64,000 bases of DNA from Pseudoclavibacter sp. AY1H1 (GCF_002931055.1 NZ_PSXX01000001.1:372001-436000), one strand, 5' to 3'. Positions 44,514-53,317 are shown, numbered from the stretch's first letter. Program-made: numbers and translations. The notes: generated by a model from the letters alone, not told the origin.

Positions 44514-45014
44514 TCACGGGCGACTCCTCAGTGCCTCGAGGTACCGCCGAGTCATCCCCGTCTGCACGCGCCGCGCGATCGGACCGCCGATGCGCGTGAA
44601 CCAGCGACCCGGAGCCGAGAACGCCACGATGCTGAACACGACCTCATCCGTCTCGGTCAAGCGGACCTCGAACCGTTCCTCACCTCGTTCCGGATGCCCG
44701 GGCAGCGTCCCATATGCGAAGCCACAGGAGGTCGAGGTGCGCTCGGCCCAGACGACGAGGCAGGGGATTCGGAACCGCAGCGGCCCGATGCGCAACCGCA
44801 TGACCACGCGCGTGCCCTCGCGAAGCGGGACATCGGAGAGCTGAACCTCGGCTCCTGCTCGGCGCTGCGCCTGTCCTTCGAGCAGCTCGATGGCTGCCCG
44901 CTCGAACGTGCCGCGCCCGTGCCCGATGACGAGCGACTCGCGGACGTGGCGGTAGCCGCTCGGCAGCCTCTTCTCGGCGGTTGCGCCGACCTCCGCGTAG
45001 GTGAGCTCGGACAT
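44514..45014 (-). CDS. DUF1990 family protein
   Basis: A 166-aa protein with the DUF1990 features: LTYAEVGAT start, the GHGRGTFERAA motif, an IPCLVVW strand, a Cys-Gly-Phe-x-Tyr-Gly-Thr-Leu-Pro-Gly-His-Pro-x-x-Gly-Glu-Glu segment, and the end RRYLEALR. The fold is SRPBCC-like, ligand unknown. It is 6 nt downstream of the SUKH gene and probably co-transcribed with it. Confidence 0.9.
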   Translation of the reverse strand: MSELTYAEVGATAEKRLPSGYRHVRESLVIGHGRGTFERAAIELLEGQAQRRAGAEVQLSDVPLREGTRVVMRLRIGPLRFRIPCLVVWAERTSTSCGFAYGTLPGHPERGEERFEVRLTETDEVVFSIVAFSAPGRWFTRIGGPIARRVQTGMTRRYLEALRSRP

Positions 45015-45020
45015 CGGGCG

Positions 45021-46067
45021 TCAGTAGTTCGCGGGCTCGTCGACCGCGGACGCAGAGACGACCGCGGCGATCTGCATGCCCTCTGTAGCGCTCGTGAACA
45101 ACGCCACGAACAGGTCGTCGCCTACTGGCCAGAGGTCGACGTGCTCGATCGACGTCACCACCAGCTTGTTTGCCGCCCAGGAGTCCTTCGCTGGCGCTTC
45201 AGCCCGCGGGGCGCCCCATGCCGCGATGAACGCGGACCGCACGTCACTCATCAGGCTGGCGAGGGTCGTCTCTTCGTCGAGCCCGGTCGGCTCCCGCCCC
45301 GTGATGATCTCCAGCTCGTGCCCCCAGGCTGCGGTCGTCAGCCGCAGTCCATCGAGTCGACGGAAGCGGATGCCGTCGATACGCGGTTCGTGGAGCAGCT
45401 TCCTGCAGGCCGAGACGACCGCACCGATGTCCGCGGACGGCAAGACGAACGGGGTGGTGTCCGGCCCCGGTGCGGGACCCCCGGCCGGGACTTCCTGCTC
45501 CTCGCCCTTGACCTCACCGACCCAGGCGTCGAAGGGGTCCGGCTCGCGGACCGACCACTCCGGTGGCACCGAGACATCGAACTCCTGCTCGACCCAGGCG
45601 CGGAACTCTGCGAGGGCAGCTACCGATTCGGCGTCTTCGTCGATGGGTGCTTCGCCGATGGAGTAGCTGTTCAGCTCCAGGTAGCCGATGGCCAGGAGGC
45701 GGAGGAAGTCGACGGCGTCGTCAGCGGCGAAGAGTCGCTCGCCCTCGGAGCCGAGGACGACCACGCGCACCTCGTCGGAAGGGTCTCGCCAGAGCGCCGC
45801 GAAGCCTCCGGTTCCGTCGGTCTGGCCGAGGGGGAACAGTCGGTCGTGTCCGTTCTCTCCTGGCTCGAACCAGCCGGTGAGCGTCTCGGTGGGGGAGAAG
45901 GTGATGCCGAGCTCTGCCGTTCCGGCGTACGGAGTCAGGAAGTAGCCGTGCTTGTTCTCGAACCCCCACCCCTGAGCCTCCATCCACGTCCAGGCCCGTT
46001 CGAGGGGCTCCGGGATGCTCATCTCCGGCGGGAGCTTCGGTGTGAGGAGCTGTGAGAGTTTCGACAT
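45021..46067 (-). CDS. SUKH (SMI1/KNR4)-domain protein
   Basis: A 348-aa acidic cytosolic protein. Residues about 10-160 match the SUKH pattern: a W-F-x-P segment, a FPLGQTDGTGGFAALWR motif, a VVVLGSEGE strand, and a final AVDFLRLLAIGYLEL helix. The second half (about 195-348) is a further alpha/beta domain. SUKH proteins are often immunity proteins against polymorphic toxins, but none is seen here, and the extra domain makes a general regulatory role equally possible. Confidence 0.75.
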   Translation of the reverse strand: MSKLSQLLTPKLPPEMSIPEPLERAWTWMEAQGWGFENKHGYFLTPYAGTAELGITFSPTETLTGWFEPGENGHDRLFPLGQTDGTGGFAALWRDPSDEVRVVVLGSEGERLFAADDAVDFLRLLAIGYLELNSYSIGEAPIDEDAESVAALAEFRAWVEQEFDVSVPPEWSVREPDPFDAWVGEVKGEEQEVPAGGPAPGPDTTPFVLPSADIGAVVSACRKLLHEPRIDGIRFRRLDGLRLTTAAWGHELEIITGREPTGLDEETTLASLMSDVRSAFIAAWGAPRAEAPAKDSWAANKLVVTSIEHVDLWPVGDDLFVALFTSATEGMQIAAVVSASAVDEPANY

Positions 46068-46129
46068 GGCTCAAGCATGCCTGCGTCGTTTGAATGAGTT
46101 CGGAGAATGAAGCTGCGTCCGGACGACGA

Positions 46130-46168
46130 GAGCCCCGCCCCACACTTCGTGGGACGGGGCAGGGGCTC
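46130..46168 (-). terminator. terminator of the ohrR-ohr-oxidoreductase operon
   Basis: A long stem GAGCCCCGCCCCAC with its complement, one A bulge on each side, and an ACTTC loop, just after the oxidoreductase stop. Confidence 0.85.
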
Positions 46169-46176
46169 GGCGGGAG

Positions 46177-47154
46177 CTACGGGCGGAGTAGCACCTTGCC
46201 GACACGGCCGGAGGTGAGGCTCGCCTCGACCGCATCCGTGATCTTCTCGAATGGGAACACCTCGGCTACAGGAACCGTTAGCTGACCAGATCCGAGGTGC
46301 TGGAGCAGCTCCCCGAACAGGCGCTGCTTGAGGCCGGCGTCGATGGACTGGCTGACCTTGCTGCCCCAGAATCCGCGCACCGTGGCCTGCTTGAAGATGA
46401 CGTCACCGGAGGACAGCTCGAGCGTGGGGGACGCCATGGCGCCGAAGACGACGAGCTCGCCGTTCTCGGCGAGGAGCGAGAGCACCTCGCCGGCGGACTT
46501 GCCGCCCACCGACTCGATGCCGACCTTGATGGGTGCGCCGCCCGTGATCTCGGCGACCCGGTCCCGCCAGCCCTCGGAGCTGGTCGCGACGATGCGCTCG
46601 ATGCCCTGCTCGCGCAGCTCCTCCACGCCCTCGTCACGGCGCACGAGGCCGACGACGTTCACGCCTCGCGCGGCTCCGAGCTGCGCGATCATGCGGCCGA
46701 CCGCGCCATTCGCGGCGTTCTGCACGAGCCAGTCGCCGCGCTCGAGGCCAAGCGACTCGAGCAGGCTGATGGCGCTGAAGGGCATCGCGACGAGCTGCGC
46801 GGCCGCTTCGTCCGGGACGGAATCCGGCACGGGGACGAGGCCGGCAGCCGGGGTGGTCACGTACTCGGCCCAAGCGCCGAACGACCCGCCAGTGGCGACC
46901 CGCTGCCCGACAGCCAGCGAATCGACCCCGGCGCCGAGCGCGTCGACGATGCCGACGGCCTCGGTTCCGGCCCGCGCCGGCAGCTCCGGCTTGAAGCCGT
47001 AGGTTCCACGCACGGTCCAGAGGTCGTGGTTGTGGATGGGGGAGAGCAGGATCCGCAGGCGCACCTCGCCGGGGCCGGGCTGCGGAAGCTCGTGATCCTC
47101 GACGGTCAGGACGTCCTGGGGTTCTCCGAAAGTGGAGTGGGTGATGGTGCGCAT
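46177..47154 (-). CDS. zinc-type alcohol/quinone oxidoreductase (MDR superfamily)
   Basis: A 325-aa NAD(P)H-dependent enzyme of the medium-chain reductase family without obvious zinc ligands. The GroES-like half runs to about residue 120, then a Rossmann domain with QNAANGAVGRMIAQL. It most resembles the enoyl-reductase/quinone-reductase branch. It starts 2 nt after the ohr stop and is part of the ohrR operon, so it probably helps in handling oxidised lipids or quinones. Confidence 0.85.
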   Translation of the reverse strand: MRTITHSTFGEPQDVLTVEDHELPQPGPGEVRLRILLSPIHNHDLWTVRGTYGFKPELPARAGTEAVGIVDALGAGVDSLAVGQRVATGGSFGAWAEYVTTPAAGLVPVPDSVPDEAAAQLVAMPFSAISLLESLGLERGDWLVQNAANGAVGRMIAQLGAARGVNVVGLVRRDEGVEELREQGIERIVATSSEGWRDRVAEITGGAPIKVGIESVGGKSAGEVLSLLAENGELVVFGAMASPTLELSSGDVIFKQATVRGFWGSKVSQSIDAGLKQRLFGELLQHLGSGQLTVPVAEVFPFEKITDAVEASLTSGRVGKVLLRP

Positions 47155-47156
47155 GT

Positions 47157-47579
47157 TCAGTCCTCCGAGACTGTGATCGTGACGTCGATGTTGCCGCGGG
47201 TGGCGTTCGAGTAGGGGCAGACCTGGTGGGCGGCGTCGGCGAGTGCCTGTGCTTCGTCATGTCCCAGGTTCGGGATCACGACTTCCAGCAGCACGGCGAG
47301 CTGGAATCCTCCTTCGCCGTTCGGCCCGATGTGCACGCGGCCGCCGACGCTCGAGTCTCGAACGTCGACCTTCTTGCCTCTGGCGACGGCGTGCAGTGCC
47401 GAGTGGAAGCAGGCCGCGTATCCTGCGGCGAAGAGCTGTTCGGGGTTCGCGCCGCCGCCTGGCCCGCCCATCTCCTTGGGGATGGCCATCGTGAGGTCGA
47501 CGGTGCCGTCGCTCGTGACGACGCGACCGTCTCGTCCCTGGCCGGTCGAGAGCGCTTCCGCGGTGTAGAGCACGTCCAC
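47157..47579 (-). CDS. ohr: organic hydroperoxide resistance protein (OsmC/Ohr)
   Basis: A 140-aa thiol peroxidase that reduces organic hydroperoxides with lipoyl-type donors. The two catalytic cysteines are Cys 57 (GYAACFHSAL) and Cys 122 (HQVCPYSNATRGN), with the Arg and Glu of the family nearby. It is in an operon with ohrR (2 nt upstream) and the oxidoreductase. Confidence 0.95.
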   Translation of the reverse strand: MDVLYTAEALSTGQGRDGRVVTSDGTVDLTMAIPKEMGGPGGGANPEQLFAAGYAACFHSALHAVARGKKVDVRDSSVGGRVHIGPNGEGGFQLAVLLEVVIPNLGHDEAQALADAAHQVCPYSNATRGNIDVTITVSED

Positions 47580-47581
47580 AG

Positions 47582-48040
47582 CTAGTCCTTCTTTCCTTGT
47601 GATTCCGCCTGTGCGGCGGTGGTTTGCATGGTCTCAGTCAGGTGCTGCAGCGTGCGCAGGAGCGCCGCCGCCGATTCCTGGCTGTCGAGGCCGGTCCCCG
47701 CGGCGATGCGGGCCGGGATGTGCGAGAGCTGTCCGCGCAATGCGGTGCCGCGCTCGGCGAGTGCGACCACGACGACTCGTTCGTCACCTCGACGTCGTTC
47801 GCGGGTGATGAGTCCTGCATCCGCCATGCGCTTCAGGAGCGGTGAGAGGGTGCCGGAGTCGAGCTGCAGGAGCTCCCCGAGGGAGCTCACCGATTGCTCG
47901 CCGTCGTTCCAGAGGATCACGAGCACGAGGTACTGCGGATACGTGATGCCGACTGGCTCGAGCAGCTTGCGGTAGGCCTGCGTCGTGGCGCGGCTTGCGG
48001 CGTAGAGGGAGAAGCAGATCATCTCGTCGGTTACCGGCAT
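47582..48040 (-). CDS. ohrR: OhrR, MarR-family peroxide-sensing repressor
   Basis: A 152-aa winged-helix repressor. ATG 48040 was chosen over an upstream start at 48073 because the latter overlaps the operator. The redox-sensing Cys 9 sits in the EMICFSLYAASRA motif. The winged helix covers about 45-110 (SVSSLGELLQLDSGTLSPLLKR, then RRRGDERVVVVAL). Oxidation by organic hydroperoxides releases the operator. Confidence 0.93.
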   Translation of the reverse strand: MPVTDEMICFSLYAASRATTQAYRKLLEPVGITYPQYLVLVILWNDGEQSVSSLGELLQLDSGTLSPLLKRMADAGLITRERRRGDERVVVVALAERGTALRGQLSHIPARIAAGTGLDSQESAAALLRTLQHLTETMQTTAAQAESQGKKD

Positions 48041-48055
48041 GGATAAAGCATTGCA

Positions 48056-48076
48056 CACAACTAAGTTGTGCACAAC
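48056..48076. promoter_or_regulatory. OhrR operator
   Basis: CACAACT-A-AGTTGTG (48056-48070) is a perfect palindrome, and GTTGTGCACAAC (48065-48076) is a second one overlapping it. They lie 16 nt before the ohrR start on the minus strand, where the promoter must be. Confidence 0.85.
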
Positions 48077-48248
48077 TCAATCTGGGAAGAGATCAACGCT
48101 TGCCCACGTGGCGGCTCAGGTCAGGTCTGGACTGGACTGGCAGAGCCGTTTGCGCCGGGCCTCGGCACGACGGCAAGAAGGCCACCTGCGCGGCCGGGGA
48201 ACCGTGACCTGAACGTAGCCGTTCGGCCCGATCAGAGGGGATAGATTG

Positions 48249-48716
48249 ATGGCTCCCCAACACGGAGGAGCGCCTGTGGCCCGCCCGTCGTCGAACAAGC
48301 GTCGCAGCCCCGGAGCGAGCGGCGCGAAGCGCGTCCGAACGACCACGCGGGCAGGTCGCGGGAATGCCCGCCCGCCGCGCGTCGGCTCGACGACAGCGAA
48401 GCGGAGCCAGCCGCCCCGCCGGCAGAACTCCTCCGCGCGGACTGCGACGCGTGCGAAGCGTTCGCCGAGCGCGCGCCGCGCGACTCCCTGGTGGACGCAG
48501 CCGACGACCGTGACCTCATCGCTCCGCTATCCCCGCCTCGCGGCGGCCGGCTTCCTGCTGGTTGTCACCGCCGTCACGCTCGCCGCCACGTTCGGAATCC
48601 TGTGGCTGTTCGTCCCCGACGTCGCTCTGCGCACCCTCGAGCAGTGCATCCAGTTCGGGACGCGCCTCGTGGGTCTCGGCCAGACCATGGTCGACGCCGT
48701 GGCTCGGCTGCTCTGA
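48249..48716 (+). CDS. basic N-terminal, single-TM protein
   Basis: About 155 aa from ATG 48249. The first 85 residues are Arg/Ser/Thr/Pro-rich and probably disordered. One strong TM helix follows (about 100-123), then a helical tail. It is not a known family, and the extreme N-terminal composition leaves some doubt about the frame. The ribosome site is weak. Confidence 0.5.
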   Translation: MAPQHGGAPVARPSSNKRRSPGASGAKRVRTTTRAGRGNARPPRVGSTTAKRSQPPRRQNSSARTATRAKRSPSARRATPWWTQPTTVTSSLRYPRLAAAGFLLVVTAVTLAATFGILWLFVPDVALRTLEQCIQFGTRLVGLGQTMVDAVARLL

Positions 48717-48806
48717 CCGACCGCGGTCTTCCGCTCGCCCACCGTGCTCGTGCGACCGTACGGGGCCTCGACGAACGGGTGACGTCAGCGAGGGGATGCC
48801 CGCAGT

Positions 48807-49487
48807 TCAGAGCCGAGGGCGGATCGTGGAGGCGACTCGCTGCTGAACTGTCGCTCCGAGCAGGCCGCGGAATCGCGAGGCCCACCAGACGAGCGACGCG
48901 GCCGCGATGAGGGCGACGAGGAGGCCCACGACGTGGAGCGCCAGGAGAGCCATGCCGCGCTCCGGCAGCAGGAAGCCGTATGGCACCCACCCGTCAGTCG
49001 CGCCTCGCAGCAGCACGACGAGCATCCACAGGAGCGGGTAGGGGAGCACGAGCCAGAGCCCACGCCACGGGAGTGGGCGGCGATCTCCGACGATCAGCCA
49101 GTCGAGGACCACGTAGGCGGGGAAGACCACGTGCAGGATGGCGCTCACCCAGGGAGGTGCGGAGCCCGTACCAGGGACGAGGGCGTTGTAGATCACCCCG
49201 ACGATGATCATGCAGCTCGTGGCGATCGCACGCAGCAGGGTGAGCCAATTTGGGGCCGTGCGCCCGCGGACAGCGAGGACGCCAGCGGCGATGAGGAGCA
49301 GACTCGTGAACAGGCTCGTCTGATTCGTGAAGTAGCCGAAGAAGTCGAACGGGTTGTCGTCGCCGACCTCGATCCTGCCCGCGTAGGTGAACCCGAGCAG
49401 CCCGATGATGCCGAGCCCGACGACGATCCGCAGCGCAGCGACAAGGGCAGGCGCCCTCGCGGTCGTCGTCTTCGGAGTGCTCGTCAC
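48807..49487 (-). CDS. Pr6Pr-type membrane protein
   Basis: A 226-aa protein from GTG 49487 with six TM helices (about 12-33, 47-67, 78-98, 110-130, 140-160, 180-203). The NPFDFFGYFTNQTSLFTS motif and the LHVVFPAYVVLDWLI motif are those of the Pr6Pr family, conserved in actinobacteria and of unknown function. It is divergent from the kinase-like gene. Confidence 0.85.
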   Translation of the reverse strand: MTSTPKTTTARAPALVAALRIVVGLGIIGLLGFTYAGRIEVGDDNPFDFFGYFTNQTSLFTSLLLIAAGVLAVRGRTAPNWLTLLRAIATSCMIIVGVIYNALVPGTGSAPPWVSAILHVVFPAYVVLDWLIVGDRRPLPWRGLWLVLPYPLLWMLVVLLRGATDGWVPYGFLLPERGMALLALHVVGLLVALIAAASLVWWASRFRGLLGATVQQRVASTIRPRL

Positions 49488-49551
49488 CTGCGTCAGCCTA
49501 GGGCCGCGCGGCTGACACGTGACTGCGACCGGCCCATCTACGATCGGGACC

Positions 49552-50583
49552 GTGACCGACGACTCCCTCCTTCGCGACCAAGCAGCCCCCGACTCGCCCG
49601 AAGCCGGGTTGGCCGATGCCATCGATGAGGTCCTCGAGGCCGCGACGACGCTGCTCCTCGAGCGTGGCGACGCCGCCGTCGAGGATGGGCAGCTTGATCC
49701 GGTGTTCCGAGCCCACGTCGTCGGCATCCTCACAGAGGCGTGGACGAGGTTGGCCGGTCTCCGCGACTACGGGCACCTGCAAGCGCCCGCCGCAATGGAT
49801 CTGGGCCTCATGCAGGCGACCGCCGATGTCCTCCTGTCGCAGGGATTGCACCCAGCGCAGCCCCTCGTCTCGGCGAACCTCCTGTTCGAGACCGCGCTCC
49901 CCGTCTTCGCGGGTCGCCTTCCTGTGCCGACCGTGACCGTCGCGCTCGTCCTGCACGCGAGCGTCTTCGGCAGGTTCGTCCCTGGTGCGCTCGCCTACGC
50001 CGAGACGCTGCGCACCCAGCTCTCCGGCGTCCAGCGAGTGGCCGAGCTCAGGCTGGCTCGCCAGCTTCGCGAGACCGTGCTGCCCTCGCTTGCCGGCGAT
50101 GACGCTGCCCTCGTGGAGGCGATGGCCTGGGATCTGGAGCGTCCCGCCCCCGCAGGCTTCCCGGATGCCCTCATGGACTACGCCGCGCACGAGCTGGCGG
50201 GCGCGGCTCCCGTCGAGGTCACGGAGATCGGGACGAGGGGCGCGGTATCGGCGCCAGCCGCCGAAGAGCTCCACGCGATCGCCGTCGAGGCGATCCGGAA
50301 CGCCCGGCGGCATGCAGGGGCGAGCCGCATCGACGTGGTCGTGCTCTGGCGGCCCTCCACGCTGGTGCTCACGGTCACCGATGACGGCACCGGCGCCGCA
50401 GCGCCCCTCGAGCAGCTCGCGGCGACCACGTTCGGGGTCGCATCCATGCGCCAGCGCGCAGCGCTGGTGCACGCCCGCATCCGCTTCGAGACGGACGAGA
50501 CCGGAACGACCGTGACCATCACCTGCCCGACGACGGCTGGCCCGGAGACGACCCCGGAAACGAGCGCGGACGCCCGAGCCTGA
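49552..50583 (+). CDS. orphan histidine-kinase-like ATPase
   Basis: A 343-aa protein from GTG 49552; GTG 49519 is also possible. The last 110 residues are a HATPase_c domain like that of NarX/DesK kinases: AIAVEAIRNARRHAGAS (N box), LTVTDDGTGA (G1), FGVASMRQRAAL (G2) and TTVTITCP. The N-terminal 230 residues are helical but lack a clear His-containing dimerisation motif and TM helices. No response-regulator gene is adjacent. It may be a cytosolic kinase or anti-sigma-like ATPase. Confidence 0.7.
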   Translation: MTDDSLLRDQAAPDSPEAGLADAIDEVLEAATTLLLERGDAAVEDGQLDPVFRAHVVGILTEAWTRLAGLRDYGHLQAPAAMDLGLMQATADVLLSQGLHPAQPLVSANLLFETALPVFAGRLPVPTVTVALVLHASVFGRFVPGALAYAETLRTQLSGVQRVAELRLARQLRETVLPSLAGDDAALVEAMAWDLERPAPAGFPDALMDYAAHELAGAAPVEVTEIGTRGAVSAPAAEELHAIAVEAIRNARRHAGASRIDVVVLWRPSTLVLTVTDDGTGAAAPLEQLAATTFGVASMRQRAALVHARIRFETDETGTTVTITCPTTAGPETTPETSADARA

Positions 50584-50618
50584 GGCCCGGGCGCCCGCTC
50601 CCGTGGGACAGGGGAGCC

Positions 50619-51512
50619 CTACGGTGTCGGCATGCCGCCGTTCACGTTCAGTGTCTCGCCGAGCACATAGCTCGACTCGGGCGACGCGAGGAAGACGTAA
50701 GCGGGCGCAAGCTCAGCCGGCTGACCCATGCGGCCGAGCGGTGTGTCCTCGCCGAACTCCTCGACCTTCTCCGGCGGCTGCCCGTCGGTGACCTGCAGAG
50801 GCGTCCAGATCGGTCCGGGGGCGACGGCGTTCACGCGGATGCCCTTGGGCGCGAGCTGCTGGGCGAGCGCCTTCGTGAAGGCGTTGATGGTCGCCTTCGT
50901 CGACGCGTAGTCGACGAGGATGGCCGCGGGCGAGTAGGCCTGGATCGACGTCGTGTTGATGATCGTCGAACCCGGCGGGAGGTGGGGGATCGCGGCCTTG
51001 GAGATCTCGAACATCGCGTAGACGTTGACCTTGAACGTCTCGTCGAACTGCTCGCTCGTGAGCGTCGTGAGGTCTTCGTTGAAGATCTGCTTGCCCGCGT
51101 TGTTGACGAGGATGTCGAGTCCGCCGAGCTTCGCGACCGCCGCATCCGCGAGGCCCTTGACATACTTGTCGTCGGTCAGGTCGCCGGGGAGCTGCACCAC
51201 GTTGACGCCCGCGTCCTGGGCGATGGCGGTGATCCGGTCGGCGTCCTCCTGCTCCTCGGGCAGGTAGGCGATGGCGACGTCGGCGCCTTCGCGGGCGAAT
51301 GCGATGACCGTGGCCGCCCCGATGCCGGAGTCGCCGCCGGTCACGAGCGCGCGACGCCCCTTGAGGCGCCCGGATCCCTCGTAGGTGCTCTCACCAAGGT
51401 CCGCCGTGTCGCGGAGCTTCGAGTCGAGGCCCGGCTCGGTCTGGTCGTCGGAGTTCGGCGAGATCTCGCTGTAGAGCTTGGTGGGGTCGGTGAAGGTGTA
51501 CTGATTTGCCAT
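50619..51512 (-). CDS. short-chain dehydrogenase/reductase (YghA-type)
   Basis: A 297-aa NAD(P)-dependent enzyme. The 45-residue N-terminal extension with a typical YTFTDPTKLY start, the GGDSGIGAA cofactor motif, the NNAGKQ motif and the YASTKATI catalytic Tyr/Lys are characteristic of stress-associated 'extended' SDRs such as YghA/YhdF. The substrate is not known. It is the last gene in a block with a second SDR, SMP-30 and GH15. Confidence 0.9.
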   Translation of the reverse strand: MANQYTFTDPTKLYSEISPNSDDQTEPGLDSKLRDTADLGESTYEGSGRLKGRRALVTGGDSGIGAATVIAFAREGADVAIAYLPEEQEDADRITAIAQDAGVNVVQLPGDLTDDKYVKGLADAAVAKLGGLDILVNNAGKQIFNEDLTTLTSEQFDETFKVNVYAMFEISKAAIPHLPPGSTIINTTSIQAYSPAAILVDYASTKATINAFTKALAQQLAPKGIRVNAVAPGPIWTPLQVTDGQPPEKVEEFGEDTPLGRMGQPAELAPAYVFLASPESSYVLGETLNVNGGMPTP

Positions 51513-51564
51513 GTTCGTCTCCTGTACGTGGTGTCTGTCGTGGTGTGCGGGCGCCGAGCGGCGG

Positions 51565-52365
51565 CTAGATCGTCGCGACCGAGCCCGAGTCGACCCGGTA
51601 GTTCGAGCCGTTCACGAACGAGGCCCGGTCTGAGCAGAGGAAGGTGATGACGGAGGCGACCTCGCTCGGCTCGCCGCGGCGGCCCAGCTCCATGTACGGT
51701 CGCTCCTCGTCGAGGAACGACTCGATCGCCTCGTCGACGTCCGTGCCGAGCTCCTTGGCGCGCTTCTCCATCATCGCGTCGGTCATCGGCGTCGAGATGA
51801 AGGCCGGGGAGACCGCGTTCACGAGCAGTCCCTCCGACGCGTAGCTGCGCGAGAGTCCTTTGGAGAGCGCGAGGATGCCGGCCTTCGCCGCGCAGTAGGG
51901 AAGCTCGTCGTCGTAGGGCTGCACCGCATCCTCAGAGGCGAGGAACACGATCCTGCCCCAACCGCCCTTGCGGAGCGAGGGGAGGAACTGCCGGACGAGC
52001 CGGACGGGACCGAGCAGGTCGATCTCGACGGTCTTCGTCCATCCCTCGTCGTCGATCTCGTGGAATAGCCCCTGCGCCCCGGTGATCCCCGCGGACTGCA
52101 CGAGGATGTCGATGTCGCCCACGTGCTCCTGCACGAAGCCGTGCAGTTCGGCGAGCTCATCGAGTCGGGTGATGTCGGCCGCGTGCGCGAACAGCCTGCC
52201 GTCCGGCGCCTCGAGCTTGGCGGCCGCCTCCGCGAGTGCGTCCGGGTCCTTGTCGCTCAGGACGACGATCGCGCCCTCGTCGAGCAGCTGCCTGGCGGTC
52301 TCCCAGCCGATGCCGGAGTCCCCTCCGGTGATGAGTGCCTTCTTGCCGGTAATGCCGAGATCCAT
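51565..52365 (-). CDS. short-chain dehydrogenase/reductase
   Basis: A 266-aa enzyme from ATG 52365 with GGAG 9 nt upstream. The ITGGDSGIG cofactor motif, the QSAGITGAQ motif and the active-site YCAAKAG are present. The C-terminus (YRVDSGSVATI) is typical of FabG-like SDRs acting on sugars or hydroxy acids. It lies 52 nt upstream of the second SDR gene and 61 nt downstream of the SMP-30 gene, in the same direction. Confidence 0.9.
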   Translation of the reverse strand: MDLGITGKKALITGGDSGIGWETARQLLDEGAIVVLSDKDPDALAEAAAKLEAPDGRLFAHAADITRLDELAELHGFVQEHVGDIDILVQSAGITGAQGLFHEIDDEGWTKTVEIDLLGPVRLVRQFLPSLRKGGWGRIVFLASEDAVQPYDDELPYCAAKAGILALSKGLSRSYASEGLLVNAVSPAFISTPMTDAMMEKRAKELGTDVDEAIESFLDEERPYMELGRRGEPSEVASVITFLCSDRASFVNGSNYRVDSGSVATI

Positions 52366-52426
52366 GTGCGTGTCTCCAGTCTTGGTTCGAGAAGTGACGT
52401 GCGTGGGGAAGAGAAGAATGAGGGGG

Positions 52427-53317
52427 TCACTGCGGGCTCGCGGATGCCCCGAAGACGTTGGCGGGGCGACCGTGACCGACGCCTTCGATGGCGAAGATCG
52501 AGCCGCTGAGGGGTGCGTCGACGAGGTCGCTCTCGGTGAGGTTCTCTCGCGCCGTTCCGACGAACAGCGTCGAGAGCCCGTCGCCGCCGAAGGCGACGGA
52601 CGTGACATTCGGCGCCGGAAGGGTGAGGTCACCCAGCGGCGACGCGCTCGCGTCCCAGTGCGCCACGCGTCCAGCCCCGTAGATGCCGTTCCAGAACGAG
52701 CCGTCGACGTCCCTGGCCAGCCCGTCCGAGTTGCGCCCGTGGATAAACGGCTCCAGCTCGCCGAGGTCGTCGGGGCCAGGGCCGTAGCTCGCCCGGTAGA
52801 CGGTCTGCGTCGACGTGTCGGTCACGAAGATCGTGTCGCCGGAGTCGCTCCATTCGAGGCCGTTCGTCGTGTGGAACCCACCGAGGAGCAGTCGGACGGT
52901 GCCGTCGGCGTCGAAGGTGTACAGGGCTCCATCCGCCGCGGGCGACGTGGTGTTCATCGACCCGACGACGAAGCGGCCGAACGGGTCGACCTTGCCCTCG
53001 TTGAAGCGGATGCCACCGTGGGAGTGGACGACGGAGGCGATGGTCTTCTGCAGCTCACCGTCCGGCCCGAGCACGACGATGCGGTCCTGGAGCGACGCCA
53101 CGAAGCCACCCCCGGCGGCTGGCTGCACGGCGCTGACCGGGGCGGGGAGAGCGGAGACTCGGTCGTCGCTGCCGTCGCGAGCCCCGTCGAGCCTCGCCCG
53201 ATGGAAGGTGCCCATCGTGATATCGACCCAGGCGAGTTCGGAGGTGCGAGCATCCCACCAGATGCTCTCGACGAGCACCGAGCGCAGCTCGCGGAAGACG
53301 GTCGGTTCACTGGTCAT
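52427..53317 (-). CDS. SMP-30/gluconolactonase-type lactonase
   Basis: A 296-aa six-bladed beta-propeller. The metal ligands appear as the Glu of ESIWWDARTSEL, the Asn of HTTNGLEWS and the Asp of SDGLARDVDGSFW. The enzyme probably opens sugar lactones. Its start overlaps the end of the GH15 gene by 11 nt, and the SDR gene follows, which suits an oxidation-lactone hydrolysis sequence. Confidence 0.9.
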   Translation of the reverse strand: MTSEPTVFRELRSVLVESIWWDARTSELAWVDITMGTFHRARLDGARDGSDDRVSALPAPVSAVQPAAGGGFVASLQDRIVVLGPDGELQKTIASVVHSHGGIRFNEGKVDPFGRFVVGSMNTTSPAADGALYTFDADGTVRLLLGGFHTTNGLEWSDSGDTIFVTDTSTQTVYRASYGPGPDDLGELEPFIHGRNSDGLARDVDGSFWNGIYGAGRVAHWDASASPLGDLTLPAPNVTSVAFGGDGLSTLFVGTARENLTESDLVDAPLSGSIFAIEGVGHGRPANVFGASASPQ

